Source of the DNA: Nissolia schottii
Lineage: Eukaryota > Streptophyta > Magnoliopsida > Fabales > Fabaceae
Direction of reading: 5' to 3'
Assembly (NCBI GenBank): GCA_003254905.1
Contig: QANU01098389.1
Location: 54,604 to 118,603, forward strand
Length of the DNA: 64,000 nucleotides
Positions 46,023 to 57,162 of the stretch are shown one piece after another. Numbering within the stretch: the first letter of the stretch is position 1; each line of letters starts with the position of its first letter. The position numbers and the translations under genes were made by a program. The notes under the pieces were generated by a model, which did no database searches, was not told the DNA's origin, and worked only from the letters and a program-made list of their open reading frames with translations.

Positions 46023-46350
46023 GGAGATGGTCTGGATTTCTTTGTTCTGGGCAATGTTGGAGAAAAAGGTTAATAAAACTGAGATGCAATAACTGGTTGA
46101 CTCTGTCAAATTTGAAATGAAAATTTGGGAGATCATTGGCTTTATATGACAGCTAATAACCTACTAGAGAAAGGGGTGTAATCATTGTGGGAAAGGATCA
46201 TATAGAGCAGCAATATTTGAGTTTGAACGCCACTTGTAGCAAGAAATTGTGCACTGAAACAGAATTGGTGCCATAAGAGTACAGAGCATGCATTTTTTTC
46301 AAGCATTCGGTTTGGTAACAACAGCTTAAGGAGATGCTTTCGTCAATCCA
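46023..46350 (+). repeat. Diverged copy of CLB1 intron 1
   Basis: Collinear with 20404-20755 over some 330 bp, same orientation, with many substitutions and a few small indels. The strongest shared strings are GGGGTGTAATCATT, GAAATTG near the centre and the AGCTTAAG-AGATGCTT end. The similarity stops abruptly at both sides. No CLB1 exon text is next to it, so it is either a dispersed repeat present at both loci or the last trace of a duplicated gene. Confidence 0.75.
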
Positions 46351-46745
46351 TACGACTACTATATAAAGATGTTGAGCCATTTTAACTTCCCCTTAGTCCC
46401 GTCTAGTTTCCTATTATAGTCTTCTCTTCCATTTTTATACAAGATAAAATTGTAATCTTGTGAATTATCCTATTCACGTTCTAAATTGGTTCTTATTAGT
46501 GTGTTTGATTTTCCAATAAAAAACTTGAATCGATTTTGTCACGTTAAAATTAAAATTTCACTTCTCGACTACAAATCGAAAACCAAACAAGCAAATAAAT
46601 GAGCTCATACTTGTTAGAACAAAGGTTTGATATTATAGTTAATTACATAATTAGCGCTTGTACGCGTACTTACTTCTAACTTACATTTTTAAGATTTACA
46701 TATGCACTTCTTTTCCTTTGACATAATATGAGATGCATGGAACTG
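46351..46745. other. Intergenic DNA bordering the retroelement
   Basis: No gene or repeat recognised. AT-rich up to the sharp composition change at 46746, where the GC-rich retroelement starts. Confidence 0.5.
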
Positions 46746-46823
46746 ATGGGCGATACGGGTCCGCGGATTTGGGCCTGGGTGGCCGGGTCGCAAGGATGGG
46801 CCTTTATGGCCCAGTCCGTAACA
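46746..46823 (-). repeat. Truncated 3' LTR (78 bp) of the minus-strand element, with PPT
   Basis: Read on the minus strand it starts TGTTACGGACTGGGCC at 46823 and matches the first 78 bases of the LTR starting at 61731. Just before it, on that strand, is the polypurine tract GCTGGGGGGCTCC (about 46824-46836). The rest of the LTR is missing at the left edge, where AT-rich DNA begins, so no target duplication can be expected. Confidence 0.75.
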
Positions 46824-47645
46824 GGAGCCCCCCAGCTCGGAGCGCGGAGCGGAGCGATGGGGTCCGAGTTCAAGGTCTTGACTCTTGGCTAGGGCTTCCG
46901 TGTATAGCTTCTCGTATTGTACGCGGAAAGAGTGGGTCGCTGAGACGCGTGTCTCGATCTGCTTCTTTTTGAGAGTGTGACGTTTGGAGATCTTTGATGG
47001 GACGCGTTTCCCATCGCAGGAGATTTGGATGTCGTCAATTGTGGACACGTGGCAAGGGCAGACTGATGAGTACTCGAGGCAGGGGAGCAATGATGACTTT
47101 GGAGGGAAAATGCTTTGGTTTTCGTGCCCCATTAATGTCTCAGTACACTTCTGCTGTTTGAATTTTACTTTTTCGAAACCGTTTCGTGCGGCGAGGGCAT
47201 TCCAAGCGCTTCGGAGACTGTTTTATAAACTCTTCTTCCAAATTTCTCTGTTGCTTTAATTCTTTTGAGCTCTGTCTTCTCTTGTTCTAAGGCGACCACT
47301 CCTAGGGCGATTTTTCTTCTGAGACTTGAAGGTTTTTTCCCTCGCCGTGTTGGAGGATCATCCCCCCTTCATCTTCTTTGTTGACTCTGTAAGTACTCCT
47401 AGTCCCTCTCTGTTTCTGGTTTGCTATTTCGCATGTTTCTGTTTTTGCTCTTGTTGCTGGGTCGTCCTCCTTAGTTTTTGTAGGTCGAATTTATTGCTTC
47501 TGCCTTTGACATAGCTGGGTCATTCCCCTGTGGGCTGTTGTTGTTGGTTGTCATTGTAGGGATTTAGTTTCTGTGGCGAGTTGTTTGTTCATGGGGGTTT
47601 TGTTCTCTGTGTTTTTTTTTTGTTTCAGTTTTCTGTACATTGGTG

Positions 47646-49558
47646 ATGGGGAGGAAAAGGGATCAACAGGGGGAGAGGAGAGTGCGTCCATTGAGAGATG
47701 CTCACGAGAAGATGTCATATAGTTGGATTGACCCGGAGGTTTTTGCTATTCCTTTGGTGTTTGGCCTGACTCCGTTGAGCGCCTGCAGGAGGCGCTGGTG
47801 TTGATAGACGAGGGGATGGAGGACCACGAGTATTATGTGGAGGCTGCCTCCGAGAATGAGAGGGTGTGTATGATGAGGCACACCCATACTCCACATTTCT
47901 TGTGGATGTACGAGGTGTTCTTCACGCGGCTGGGGGTTAGGGTACCTTTTACCCCTTTTGAACGGGAGGTGATGGAGTTGTGCGCTTTTTGTCCCATACA
48001 ACTCCATCCAAACGGATGGGCGCTTCTCCGCGTATTTCAGACAGTCTGCGGCACGTTCGGACTCGTGCCGTATGCCAAGACTTTTCTTAGTCTGTACTCG
48101 TTGATAAACCCCAAGGGGCCGGTGGTTCCGGGGACACGTTCTCGGTATCGGAGCTGGCATGCGTTCAAAGGGTATGCGGGGACGAAAGTTTTTACGCGGT
48201 GGGAAGAATCCTACCAGGAATTTAAATGGAAATATTTCAAGATCTTTGCTACTCCGGGGACTACGGCTTTTTGGGAGGGGGATCGGGATACGGTGGTGGC
48301 GATCTCATGCTATTGGAACATACATATTCGCCCCCACCATCCCCAAAACCTTTCCGCGGAGGAGTTGACGCAGCGGGAGTTTTTCCTGGCCCTGTCCGGC
48401 GGAGGTCCCCTGAATATACGGGTGATCGTTGAAGGGTTGGTCGAGCCTGTCAATTCTTATCTAGGTAGAATGTTTCGTTGGCTGTGCTTTTATACTTGTT
48501 CTCTTTGTCATGTTTGAATTCTCATTTTTTGAATCCTGTGTTTTTGTGCAGATTCGAGGTTGCGTGCGTCGTCTGCTGCCATGGACAAGATGGAAAGTCT
48601 GAGGAAGGCGAAGGCTGTTGCTGCCAACCGGAAAGCGGCAGAGCAGAGGGCTGCCGCGGAACGTATCCAACGGTCACCGTCGCCTGTCCCGTCTCCAGTT
48701 CCTTCGCCAGCTCAGTCTGCTGTGGGGAGTGCTGCGCCGTCTCCTTCTGTTCAGTCAGTGCTGCGCAATGTTGCCGAGCAGTCACAGCGTTCTCTGCCGC
48801 GTAAGCGACTGAGGAGTGCTGAGTCTCAAGAGCAGGATGATCGGGCTACTAGCGTACTTGCCCAGGCTTATCCAGAGGATGTCAACTTTTCGCGTATTTT
48901 CAAGCGGAGTTTCCTTTATGGTGAGGCCCGTCGTCATCTGGAGGGGGTCTTTACCAGTGCCGCGGTAGCTAGGACCTTCCGTCTCTTCGGGGAGGCTGCT
49001 GGGCTGCTGGCTCATGCTTCTGAGCGGATAGCTAACTCTGAAGAGATGGGGAGTATGCGCGGGGAGTTAACCTCCGCGAAGGATGATGTTAAGAAGCTAC
49101 GGGCGCAGTTGTCGGTCTCCGAGGAGAGGGGCAGGGCTTTCCAGACTGTCGCGGATGAGAACGCGACATTGGTTGCGGAGAAGTCACGTCTGGTGGCAGG
49201 TTTGCAGGCGGAGGCCGAGCGGAATACGAAGGCTGAGCAGGAGGCAAGGGCTGAGCTGAGCAGGACGGTTGGTCTGTTGGAGGAGGTAAAAGCTGAGCTA
49301 AGCCAAATGCGCGCGGAGACAGAAGGTACGCGTAAGGCTCTTGCTGACTCCGAGGCGCAGTGCGAGGCGTTGCGAGGGGAGGTGGATAACTTGTTGCAGC
49401 TCTCCGATGATATGGTCGGTGCTACTTTTGAGATAGTGATGGGGCAAGTTAAGCATATTGCGCCGACCATTGATTGGAGTGTTGTGTCGACGGACAAGTT
49501 TTATGATGCTAAGGCGGGGGTGATTAGGGAGGTTCCCCGGGAGGCATCGCCGAAGTGA
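47646..49558 (+). pseudogene. Retroelement extra ORF, Transposase_28-like plus coiled coil (left copy)
   Basis: Exon 1 (47646-48464) starts MGRKRDQQGERRVRPLRDAH and contains SYSWIDPE, a long helical domain with GVRVPFTPFEREV and HPNGWALLRVFQ, then RYRSWHAFKGYAG. This is the pattern of the Pfam family called putative gypsy-type transposon (Transposase_28). A one-base deletion near 47764 breaks the frame relative to the right copy. A GT-AG intron (48465-48551, 87 bp) follows, in the same place as in the right copy. Exon 2 (48552-49558) opens with MDKMESLRKAKAVAANRKAA and a Ser/Pro-rich linker, then a long coiled coil (about 49020-49420). The function of this protein family is unknown; it may act in particle assembly or packaging. 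It is oriented antisense to the element that owns it. Confidence 0.75.
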
Positions 49559-49693
49559 ATCTGTATTTGTATTTTATTTTGTTTTTTCTTATTGGATTTG
49601 TAATGAGTACTTGATGAATGCAATGGAACAGTAATTTGTGCGTGATCCTTTTTTTGTTTTTGTACTTTAGACATGTGGTCGTTTTGTGGTGAG

Positions 49694-49930
49694 CTTCATA
49701 TTCAATGGTTAAGACCATGGTTGAGAGCGAATTTGTTCAATGGTTAAGACCATGGTCGAGTGTGAATTTGTTGCGTGTAGAGTGTTTTTGCAACGGTTTA
49801 GGAGTAAACGGTTAAGACCAAAGTTAAGCACGAATTTTTTTCTGTGGTCCGTTTTTATTCAATGGTTAAGACCAGAGTTACGCTCGAATTGTTTTCGCGG
49901 TGCGTTTTTATTCAATGGTTAAGACTGCAC
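49694..49930 (+). repeat. 54-bp-type tandem repeats, left arm
   Basis: About five units centred on TTCAATGGTTAAGACCA, spaced 35-68 bp, mostly 53-54. They are inverse copies of the larger array at 57163-57640 and sit at the same place relative to the extra ORF, confirming the inverted-arm layout. Confidence 0.8.
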
Positions 49931-51540
49931 TCCACAAGATATCGCACGTGCGTGCAATTCCGAGTTCCGCGGAATGAACCCATTCCTGATTGGCACTTCT
50001 TTCACCTGACTTACTGCGACTGCACCCACTTCAGAATTGGCATTACTTTCCTTCACTGTAATTCACCTGCAGAAATTTCTTAATATATAATTCACTGCCT
50101 CAATAATCTTAGCTCCAATATTAGAAAATGAGACTGCACTCACTTCAGATCGGCATCAATGCTTACTTCACTTTAATTCACCTGCAAGAAATTTCTTAAT
50201 ATATCATTCACTGGCTCAATAGTCTTGGCTGCAATATTAGAAAGTGAGACTGCACTCCACAAGATATCGCACGTGGGTGTAATTCCGAGTTCCGCGGAAT
50301 GAACGCATTCCTGATTGGCACCTCTGTCACTTGACTTACCGCGGCCTGCACTCACTTCAGAATTGGCATTACTTTCTTTCACTCTAATTCACATGCAAGA
50401 AATTTCTTAATATATCATTCACTGCCTCAATAGTCTTGGCTGCAATATTAGAAAGTGAGATCGCACTCCACAAGATATCGCACGTGCGTGTAATTCCGAG
50501 TTCCGCGGAATGAAACCATTCCTGATTGGCACCTCTGTCAACTGACTTTCCGCGGCTTGCACTCACTCCAGAATTGGCATGACTTTCCTTCATTTTAATT
50601 CACCTGCAAGATATTTCTTAATATATCATTCACTGCCTCAATAGTCTTGGCTGCGATATAAGAAAGTGAGACTGTACTCTACAAGATATCGCACGTGCGT
50701 GTAATTTCAAGTTCCGCGGAATGAACCCATTCCTGTTTGGCACCTCTGTCACCTGACTTATCGCGGCCTGTACTCACTTCAGAATTGGCATTACTTTCCT
50801 TAACTCTAATTCACCTGCAAGAAATTTCTTAATATATCATTCACTGCCTAAACAGCCTTGGCTGCAATATTAGAAAGTGAGACTGTACTCCACAAGATAT
50901 CGCACGTGCGTGCAATTCCCAGTTCCGCGGAATGAACCCATTCCTGATTGGCACCTCTTTCACCTGACTTACCGCGACCTGCACCCACTTCAGAATTGGC
51001 ATTACTTTCCTTCACTGTAATTCACCTGCAAGAAATTTCTTAATATATCATTCACTGCCTCAATAGTCTTGGCTGCAATATTAGAAAGTGAGATCGCACT
51101 CCACAAGATATCGCACGTGCGTGTAATTCTGAGTCCCGCGGAATGAACCCATTCTTGTTTGGCACCTCTGTCACCTGACTTTCCGCGGCCTGTACTCACT
51201 TCAGAATTGGCATTACTTTCTTTCACTTTAATTCACCTGCAAGATATTTCTTAATATATCATTCACTGCCTCAATAGTCTTGGCTGCGATATAAGAAAGT
51301 GAGACTGTACTCTACAAGGTATCGCACGTGCATGTAATTCCGAGTTCCGCGGAATGAACCCATTCCGGATTGGCACCTCTTTCACCTGACTTACCGCGGC
51401 CTGCACCCACTTTAGAATTGGCATTACTTTCCTTCACTTTAATTCACCTGCAAAAATTTCTTAATATATCATTCACTGCCTCAATAGTCTTCGTTGCAAT
51501 ATTAGAAACTGAGACTGCACCCACTTCACAAGATATTAAC
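49931..51540. repeat. 211-bp satellite-like tandem array
   Basis: Units start at the landmark CAAGATATCGCACGTG near 49935, 50260, 50471, 50682, 50893, 51104 and 51315, with a last partial unit near 51529. The spacing is a constant 211 bp except for a 114-bp truncated unit after the first. Each unit carries the palindrome TTCCGCGGAA (TCCCGCGGAA in one), TTAATATATCATTCACTGCC and a CTTCAGAATTGGCATTACTT block. Minus-strand frames of about 70 codons recur per unit (starting MKES-ANS) but shift frame because 211 is not a multiple of three. Tat/Ogre elements are known to carry tandem repeats between pol and the 3' LTR. Confidence 0.9.
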
Positions 51541-51808
51541 AGTGCATAGTTCACCTGACTTTACTGCTGACTGCATTCACTCCGATTTTCCAACTCTCAA
51601 ATCTCTCTCAGCCTCCCAAACACACACACCCCTTCAGATTTCCTCACCGTCTCTCTCCCAAAAGCGCTCAAAGAAACTTCAAAAAAACCATCCAAGAAAA
51701 CCAACACTTCACCTAGCCAAACTCAACCACTCCTTCACCATTCCTCTCTCACGTACCCCGAATCCAACTCCTCTCATTCTCCTCACTCTCTTTTCATGTT
51801 CTTCCACC

Positions 51809-51815
51809 TATAAAG
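51809..51815 (+). promoter_or_regulatory. TATA box of the two-exon gene-like unit
   Basis: TATAAAG in a CT/CA-rich leader (CTTCCACCTATAAAGCTCAC), 66 bp before an ATG at 51881. Position and context fit a plant core promoter; not tested. Confidence 0.4.
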
Positions 51816-51880
51816 CTCACAAAATCTCTAAGAATCTGTCCATCATCATCATCATTCTTCAAGAAGCACTTTGAAGCAAA

Positions 51881-52830
51881 ATGGTGTTTCTCAAGGCTAC
51901 AAGAACCACTTCTTACACACATTCTCCATACTCCCTTCATAAAAAATGTGAGTAAACTGAACTTCATCACCCCATGTGGTGTTCTATTTAGATGATTGTG
52001 ATGAGTATGTGGTTGCATGCATGATATATGTATTTTCTATGAACAAAGCATCCACAAAGCATCCTTGATGAACCAAAGAGCTGCATGCATGTTTATAAGC
52101 CTTTGAACATAATATGTGCATAATGAGTGTTAAATGTTTCACAATAGTGTTGCATGTGTTAATAATGATTTGAGTGGGATGAATATATTTTTGGTTGTTA
52201 AAAATCTATGGGTAGTAATCTCTAGTTTGAGCACTACTTGGTAATCTATGTATGCTGCATGTGTGTGTTTATGTTGCATGCAAGCATTTTAGTGATTTTG
52301 GTGAACATATAACATATTATGCAATATTTGTAGATGGATGATGCTTGCATGTGTTATGTGGTGTTTAAATGTTGGAATAATGTTATGTGGTTGCTGGGAA
52401 TTTCGTTATAGAGGTCCAAAGTTGGTACATGGGTTTGATTTTGAAAGAATGGGACAAAAATCTTAGGGTGAAGTATTGAGTCCACTCGTTTGTGTTTCCA
52501 GGTGACCCTTATGGACAGTCCGTTGGGAGGTTCGCCACAGACCGTGAGTCTACCCGGCTCACCCATGATCCTAGACTCTCCTCCTGACTCACCCATGGTC
52601 CCATGGTCCTAGACTCTCCTTTTGGCTCACCCATGGTCCTAGACTCTCTTCCTGGCTCACCCATGATCGTAGATAACGACGAGGTGGAGCCTCCACCATA
52701 TGAAAAAGATGTGGAGGTTGACCCAAATTCCTTGCCTCCCCAACACCAGACACGGATCGCCCCTCGATCCCACGACGCCGAGGCAGGACCCTCCCGAGGT
52801 GGCGGCAGAGTTGCAGCCGCAGACTTATGA
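51881..52830 (+). pseudogene. Unrecognised two-exon gene-like unit with 10-residue repeats
   Basis: Exon 1 (51881-51946) encodes MVFLKATEPLLTHILHTPFI and two more residues. A phase-0 GT-AG intron (51947-52501, GTGAGT donor, TTTCCAG acceptor) joins it in frame to exon 2. Exon 2 has a run of a 30-bp unit encoding LDSPPGSPMV-like decapeptides (52564-52665, about four units), then DNDEVEPPPYEKDVEVDPN and a basic end. A direct 8-bp duplication CCATGGTC (near 52594-52609) throws the repeats out of frame and creates a stop after PMVPWS, so the unit is broken as it stands. I do not know this family. It lies between the satellite array and gag, so it may belong to the retroelement, to another insertion, or be a captured host gene. 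Confidence 0.4.
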
Positions 52831-52893
52831 TGTTGACTACCATGTATCGTGATGAAATGTTTATGATTAATTCTGTTGGATGTTTGTTATTGC

Positions 52894-52928
<35 letters not shown>

Positions 52929-53107
52929 TGATGGACCACTTACTTGTTGAACCACTTGGTCAATTGTTTGCATGCTTGATTGACTGTTATTCGCCAGTCG
53001 ATTACTAACATTATTTCTACCTCGTACTTACATTTATCTTGAATGAAGAAATCATACTTTAGGAAACCGTAAACGATATTAGTATGACATCCAATTATTG
53101 TTAAGAG
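52831..53107. other. AT-rich spacer with AT microsatellite
   Basis: An AT dinucleotide run occupies about 52898-52928. No gene. It is much more AT-rich than the retroelement parts on both sides, so it may be a separate insertion or captured host DNA. Confidence 0.5.
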
Positions 53108-53340
53108 GGTTACATGGAGAGTTGCTGAATGGGGCTGAGAGGGTTACGTGGAGAGTTGCTGAGTGGGTTACGTTGGGTTACGTGGAGAGTTGCTGAATGG
53201 GCACCTGTAGTGCTGAGATGGTTACGTGGAGAGTTGCTGAGTGGTGCTGAGAAGGTTCCGTGTATAGTTGCTGAGTGGGTTACGTGGAAAGTTGCTGAGT
53301 GGGGCACTGGAGGAGGTGCTGAGGGGGTTCCGTAGAGGCT
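53108..53340. repeat. Short tandem repeats upstream of gag
   Basis: Imperfect copies of GGGTTACGTGGAGAGTTGCTGAGTGG with variable spacers (GCACCTGTAGTGCTGAGA and similar), at least six copies. The open frames on both strands here are products of the repeat. It directly abuts the truncated gag region. Confidence 0.8.
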
Positions 53341-53394
53341 CCCTGGAATTGCTAAGTGATTCCCTGGAGGGTATGCTGAAGGGTTCCGCGGAGG

Positions 53395-54691
53395 ATGAAG
53401 TTTCTACATGGTACCAGGTACCAGGTCCCATTTTACGGGGAGTGCGCACGAGTCGAAAACCTGCAACCGCAGGCAGTGCTGATGGGCCTGACCAACAGCC
53501 TCAAGAAGGCAAGTCCCTTAGCCAAAAACCTCTCCAAGTGCCCACCGCGCAATCTTATCGAAATACAGGAACGAGCCGAGGAGTACCTATACCAAGAGGG
53601 GATGCATGCCATCAGAGGCAATCCATCCCGGGATGGACCTCGAGAGATCGAAGACTCACACAGGAAGTTTCTCCAACCTCCCCGCGGAGACAGACCAAGA
53701 AACGACCGACCGCGGATACCCAAAGAGTGGCGTTTTACTAACTACGCCCCTCTGAACATACCCCTAACGCAACTGTACAGAGACCTGCAACAAAGGCCGG
53801 ACTTCCCAAAATTGAAGCCCTTGCGGAGCTGCGCAGGCGCAGACACCACCCTATACTGCGCATACCACGATGGGTACGACCACACAACTGAAGAATGTGT
53901 GGAACTAAAGGGCGAAGTGGAGAGCTGGGTACGCGGAAGCCGGTCGGAACAATACGTCATCCAAGAGCGTAAACGCAAAAGTGACCATCGCGATATTGAC
54001 CACCGTGGCAATGAACGAAGACCCTACCAAAAGGAAAACAAGAGACGTGAAAACCGAAGACAGGAGTCGACGAGGAAACAAATCGCGTGGACCACGCAAC
54101 CTCCCCGACATCACGTTCACACGGGATGATTTTGCAAACACCACACCGACCCACGATGACCCCATGGTTATCTCGGTTACCGTAGTGAACGCTGAAGTAC
54201 GGCGAGTTCTACTTGACCAGGGTAGCTCCGCGGACATAATGTTCAGAAGCTATTTTGACCAACTCGGCCTCAAAACAGCCGACCTCCAACATTACCCGGA
54301 AGACCTAGTTAGCTTCTCCGGAGAAGCCGTCAGCCCCGACGGCTATATCTCCCTTTACGTGACTGTGGGACAAGAGCTACAGTCCAGAATAGAAAGGGTA
54401 ACATTCCTCGTAGTGGACAAGCTGTCCGCATACAATATCATTCTGGGGCGACCGACGCTGAACGCTATCCATGCAGTGATCTTCACGGCAGCGCTAACAA
54501 TGAAATTCCTAACCACTAGGAACGAAGTCGCGATGGTGTGCGGTGACCAAGTCACTGCTAGAAGATGCTACAACTCTAGCCTGCAGATCCAGGCGCACCG
54601 ATCCAAAAGAACCAGTCCACCGAAGCCGAATCCCCGTGGAAAAGACGTCATGCTCACGAAGATCTACACCGCGGAGACCGCGCACGAGTGA
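53395..54691 (+). pseudogene. Ty3/gypsy gag C-terminal part and protease
   Basis: The first frame (53395-54129) keeps the end of the gag core (PPRNLIEIQERAEEYLYQEG) and a knuckle-like YCAYHDGYDHTTEEC near 53853. The N-terminal half of gag is missing, replaced by repeats. An overlapping second frame (53981-54691) holds the linker ITFTRDDFANTTPTHDDPMV and the aspartic protease. The protease shows VLLDQGSSADIMF (usually V-D-GSSADI, here with Gln), YNIILGRPTLN and a closing FLTTRNEVAMVCGDQ. The frame difference between the two parts may be natural frameshifting or damage. Protease motifs are of the Tat type. Confidence 0.75.
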
Positions 54692-54709
54692 CCTAAGCCA
54701 GAAGGAGAG

Positions 54710-55435
54710 GTGCAACCTGTACAGATCGGTGACAATGCGGAACAGGTAATGTACATAAACAAGGCCCACAAGTTGAGGCTGAACCCCGCAAAATGCGCCT
54801 TTGCCATGGAAGCGGGCAAGTTCCTCTGGTTCATGATCACCAAACGCGACATTGAGGTCTACCCCGCCAAATGTGAAGCCATCCTCAACATGAAACCACC
54901 CACAACCATCAAACAAGTCCAAAGCTTGACCCGTCGTATAGCCTCCCTAAACAGGTTCATGTCCGCCTCCGCGGAAAAAGCGATCTCGTTTTTCAAGCTT
55001 ATGAAGAAGATGAACTCCTTTGAGTGGACCGAAGAGTGCCAAAGAGCCTTCGACGACTTCCGAACCTACCTGTCTCAGCCCCCCATCTTGGTCAAACCAA
55101 AGAAGGGAGAGATCCTGTACCTGTACCTGTCGTCATCCACGGAGACAATCACATTGGCTCTGGTGAAGGAGAAAGGACAAGTACAACACCAGTGTACTTC
55201 ACCAGCTAAGTCCTCCACGGAGCTGAAATCAACTATCAAAAGCTGGAGAAAATAGCCTTCGCCCTGCTTCACTCAGCCAGGCGGCTCCGCCCGTACTTCC
55301 AAGCTCACACCATCGTAGTCCGAACCAACCAGCCAATTCGACAGGTACTTCAAAAACCAGACCTGGCCGGACGAATGCTAACTTGGGCCGTCGAGCTCTC
55401 CGAGTTCGACATTCGCTATACCTGAGTGACAATCA
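54710..55435 (+). pseudogene. Reverse transcriptase thumb and RNase H, RT core deleted
   Basis: About 54765 onward reads LRLNPAKCAFAMEAGKFLWF, the end of the RT domain, followed by the connection region (AFDDFRTYLSQPPILVKPK) and the first RNase H (LYLYLSSSTETITLALVKE, then PYFQAHTIVVRTNQP and LTWAVELSEFDIRY in another frame). The whole palm with the Y-x-D-D active site, which should lie between the protease linker and LRLNPAKC, is absent: an internal deletion near 54745-54765. A frameshift near 55200 and a stop at 55423 add further damage. Confidence 0.75.
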
Positions 55436-55459
55436 AAGGCCAGGCCATGGCAGATTTTA

Positions 55460-55900
55460 TTGCAGAGTTCACAGGCAAAGATCAGTCTGCGGATTCCAAA
55501 AAAATGGACGTTGTACGTCGACGGAGCATCCAGCGCACGTGGAAGTGGAGCCGGCATTCTCCTCGAAGGCCCCAACGGCCTACGACTCGAGATGGCGGTA
55601 AAATTCGAGTTTAAAAGCTCGAATAACCAAGCAGAGTACGAGGCATTGGTTGCAGGTCTTAACTTGGCCAAGGACGTTGGAGCAACAAACCTGACGATTT
55701 GTAGCGACTCTCAGATCATGGTTGCCCAAGTCAAAGGATAGTATCAAGCAAAAGAACCCAACCTGCAACAATACATGTCCCTGGTCACGAGAATGCTGTC
55801 ATCGTTCAACAACCACGACATCATACACGTGCCACAGAAAGACAACGAACAGGTAGATACGCTCTCAAAGCTAGCAACCACCCACCCGGGCGGTAACAAT
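55460..55900 (+). pseudogene. Second (archaeal-type) RNase H domain
   Basis: WTLYVDGASSARGSGAGILL, then SSNNQAEYEALVAGLNLAKD and ICSDSQIMVAQVKG give the D, E and D of an RNase H1 fold. A TAG at 55739 interrupts it, and the last part reads HVPQKDNEQVDTLSKLATTH. A second RNase H placed after the first is a mark of the Tat (Ogre-related) lineage and supports that classification. Confidence 0.75.
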
Positions 55901-55999
55901 AAAACATTAATCCAAGAATCCCTCCACCACCCCTCGGTCTCAACCAGGGTCAACCACATCGAAAAAACAACACATGCACCATGCTGGACCAATCCAATC

Positions 56000-57072
56000 A
56001 TAGAAGTTATCCACGGAAATCCGCCAGACCAAACCAACTGTACCCACGATCCACCTCCCAGCCTCTCCTAAAATGTGTAGGATCGCAAAGGACCGCATAT
56101 GTGCTCGAAGAAGTACACGAGGGGTCATGCAGACATTACATGGGTGGGAAAGCATTAGCATTGAAGATACTCTGCGCAGGATTCTACTGGCCCACTCTCC
56201 AGAAAGACTCCGCGGAATATGTCAAGACATGCAGAAAGTGTCAAGAACACGCTCACTTACACATTGCACCCCCCGCGGAGCTTACGACGTCGATAGCTTC
56301 TTGGCCTTTCCAAAAGTGGGGTATCGATATCCTCGGGCCATTTCCTATGGCCACCGGACAGAGGAAGTTCCTCATCATCGCGGTCGACTACTTCACCAAG
56401 TGGATCGAAGTAAAACCCTTAGCCTCCATCACTTCTGTTCAATGCCGGAAATTCGTATGGAACAACATCCTGACAAGATTTCGGCATCCCGGAAACCATC
56501 GTCGCTAACAATGACACGCAGTTCACGGACAGAAAATTCACAACCTTCCTACAGGGCTTTAAAATTAAACAAAGATTCTCGTCCGTAGAACACCCCAGAC
56601 CAACGGGCAGGCCGAAGCCGCCAACAAGTTAGGCAGACGAGTTAGGCAGCGTACTGTGGGCCTACCGCACGACCCCACACTCAACCACCTCGCACACCCC
56701 GTTTCACCTAGCCTACGGCAGTGAAGCAGTTATTCCAGTCGAGATCGCCGAAAGAATTCTACGCGTGTAATCGACCTTATCGAAGAACAAAGAAAAGAAG
56801 CCCGCATGCAAGAGGAGGCCATCAAGACAAGGGTATCCCGACGATACAACGCAAAGGTCATCCCACAAACCTTCAAGCCGGGAGACACCGTCATGCGACG
56901 AGCAGACATCGGAACCAGAGCGGCAGGACAAGGCAAGCTCCACCTGAATTGGGAAGGCCCGTACCTCATAAAGGAAAGCCTCACCCATGGAGCATACAAA
57001 TTATCAACACTAGAAGGCAGAGACATACCGCGGACATGGAATGCCATGAACCTCCGCGCATTTTATCTTTAA
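56000..57072 (+). pseudogene. Integrase, frameshifted
   Basis: The N-terminal zinc-binding part is visible (HEGSCRHYMGGKALALK, then YVKTCRKCQEH). The core follows with WPFQKWGIDILGPFPMATGQ (first catalytic Asp) and FLIIAVDYFTKWIEVKPL. A frameshift near 56470-56500 follows. The second Asp region (ACAATGACACGCAGTTC, about 56506) reads NNDTQF instead of TDNGTQF. The C-terminal part in another frame (56806-57072) carries VSRRYNAKVIPQTFKPGDTV and LNWEGPYLI, ending at TAA 57070-57072. Several frame changes make it inactive. Confidence 0.8.
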
Positions 57073-57162
57073 AATTTTCTGTCAAAATTTTGATCCCATC
57101 TACTAACAGGCTACCCAGCCCTTATCAAATAAATAGTTCATTTGCAGCATTTCGAAAACTCT

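Noticed and set aside
50173-51226. Repeated minus-strand frames of 69-74 codons (MKES-ANS...) as a multigene family
   Set aside because: They are copies of the 211-bp repeat unit; the period is not a multiple of three and no promoter or start context is conserved.
49694-51540. CRISPR-like regular repeats
   Set aside because: Plant nuclear sequence; the units are contiguous satellite monomers without unique spacers of constant length.
52896-53449. Open frames across the AT microsatellite and the GAGAGTTGCTGA repeats
   Set aside because: Translations are simple repeats of the DNA period on both strands.
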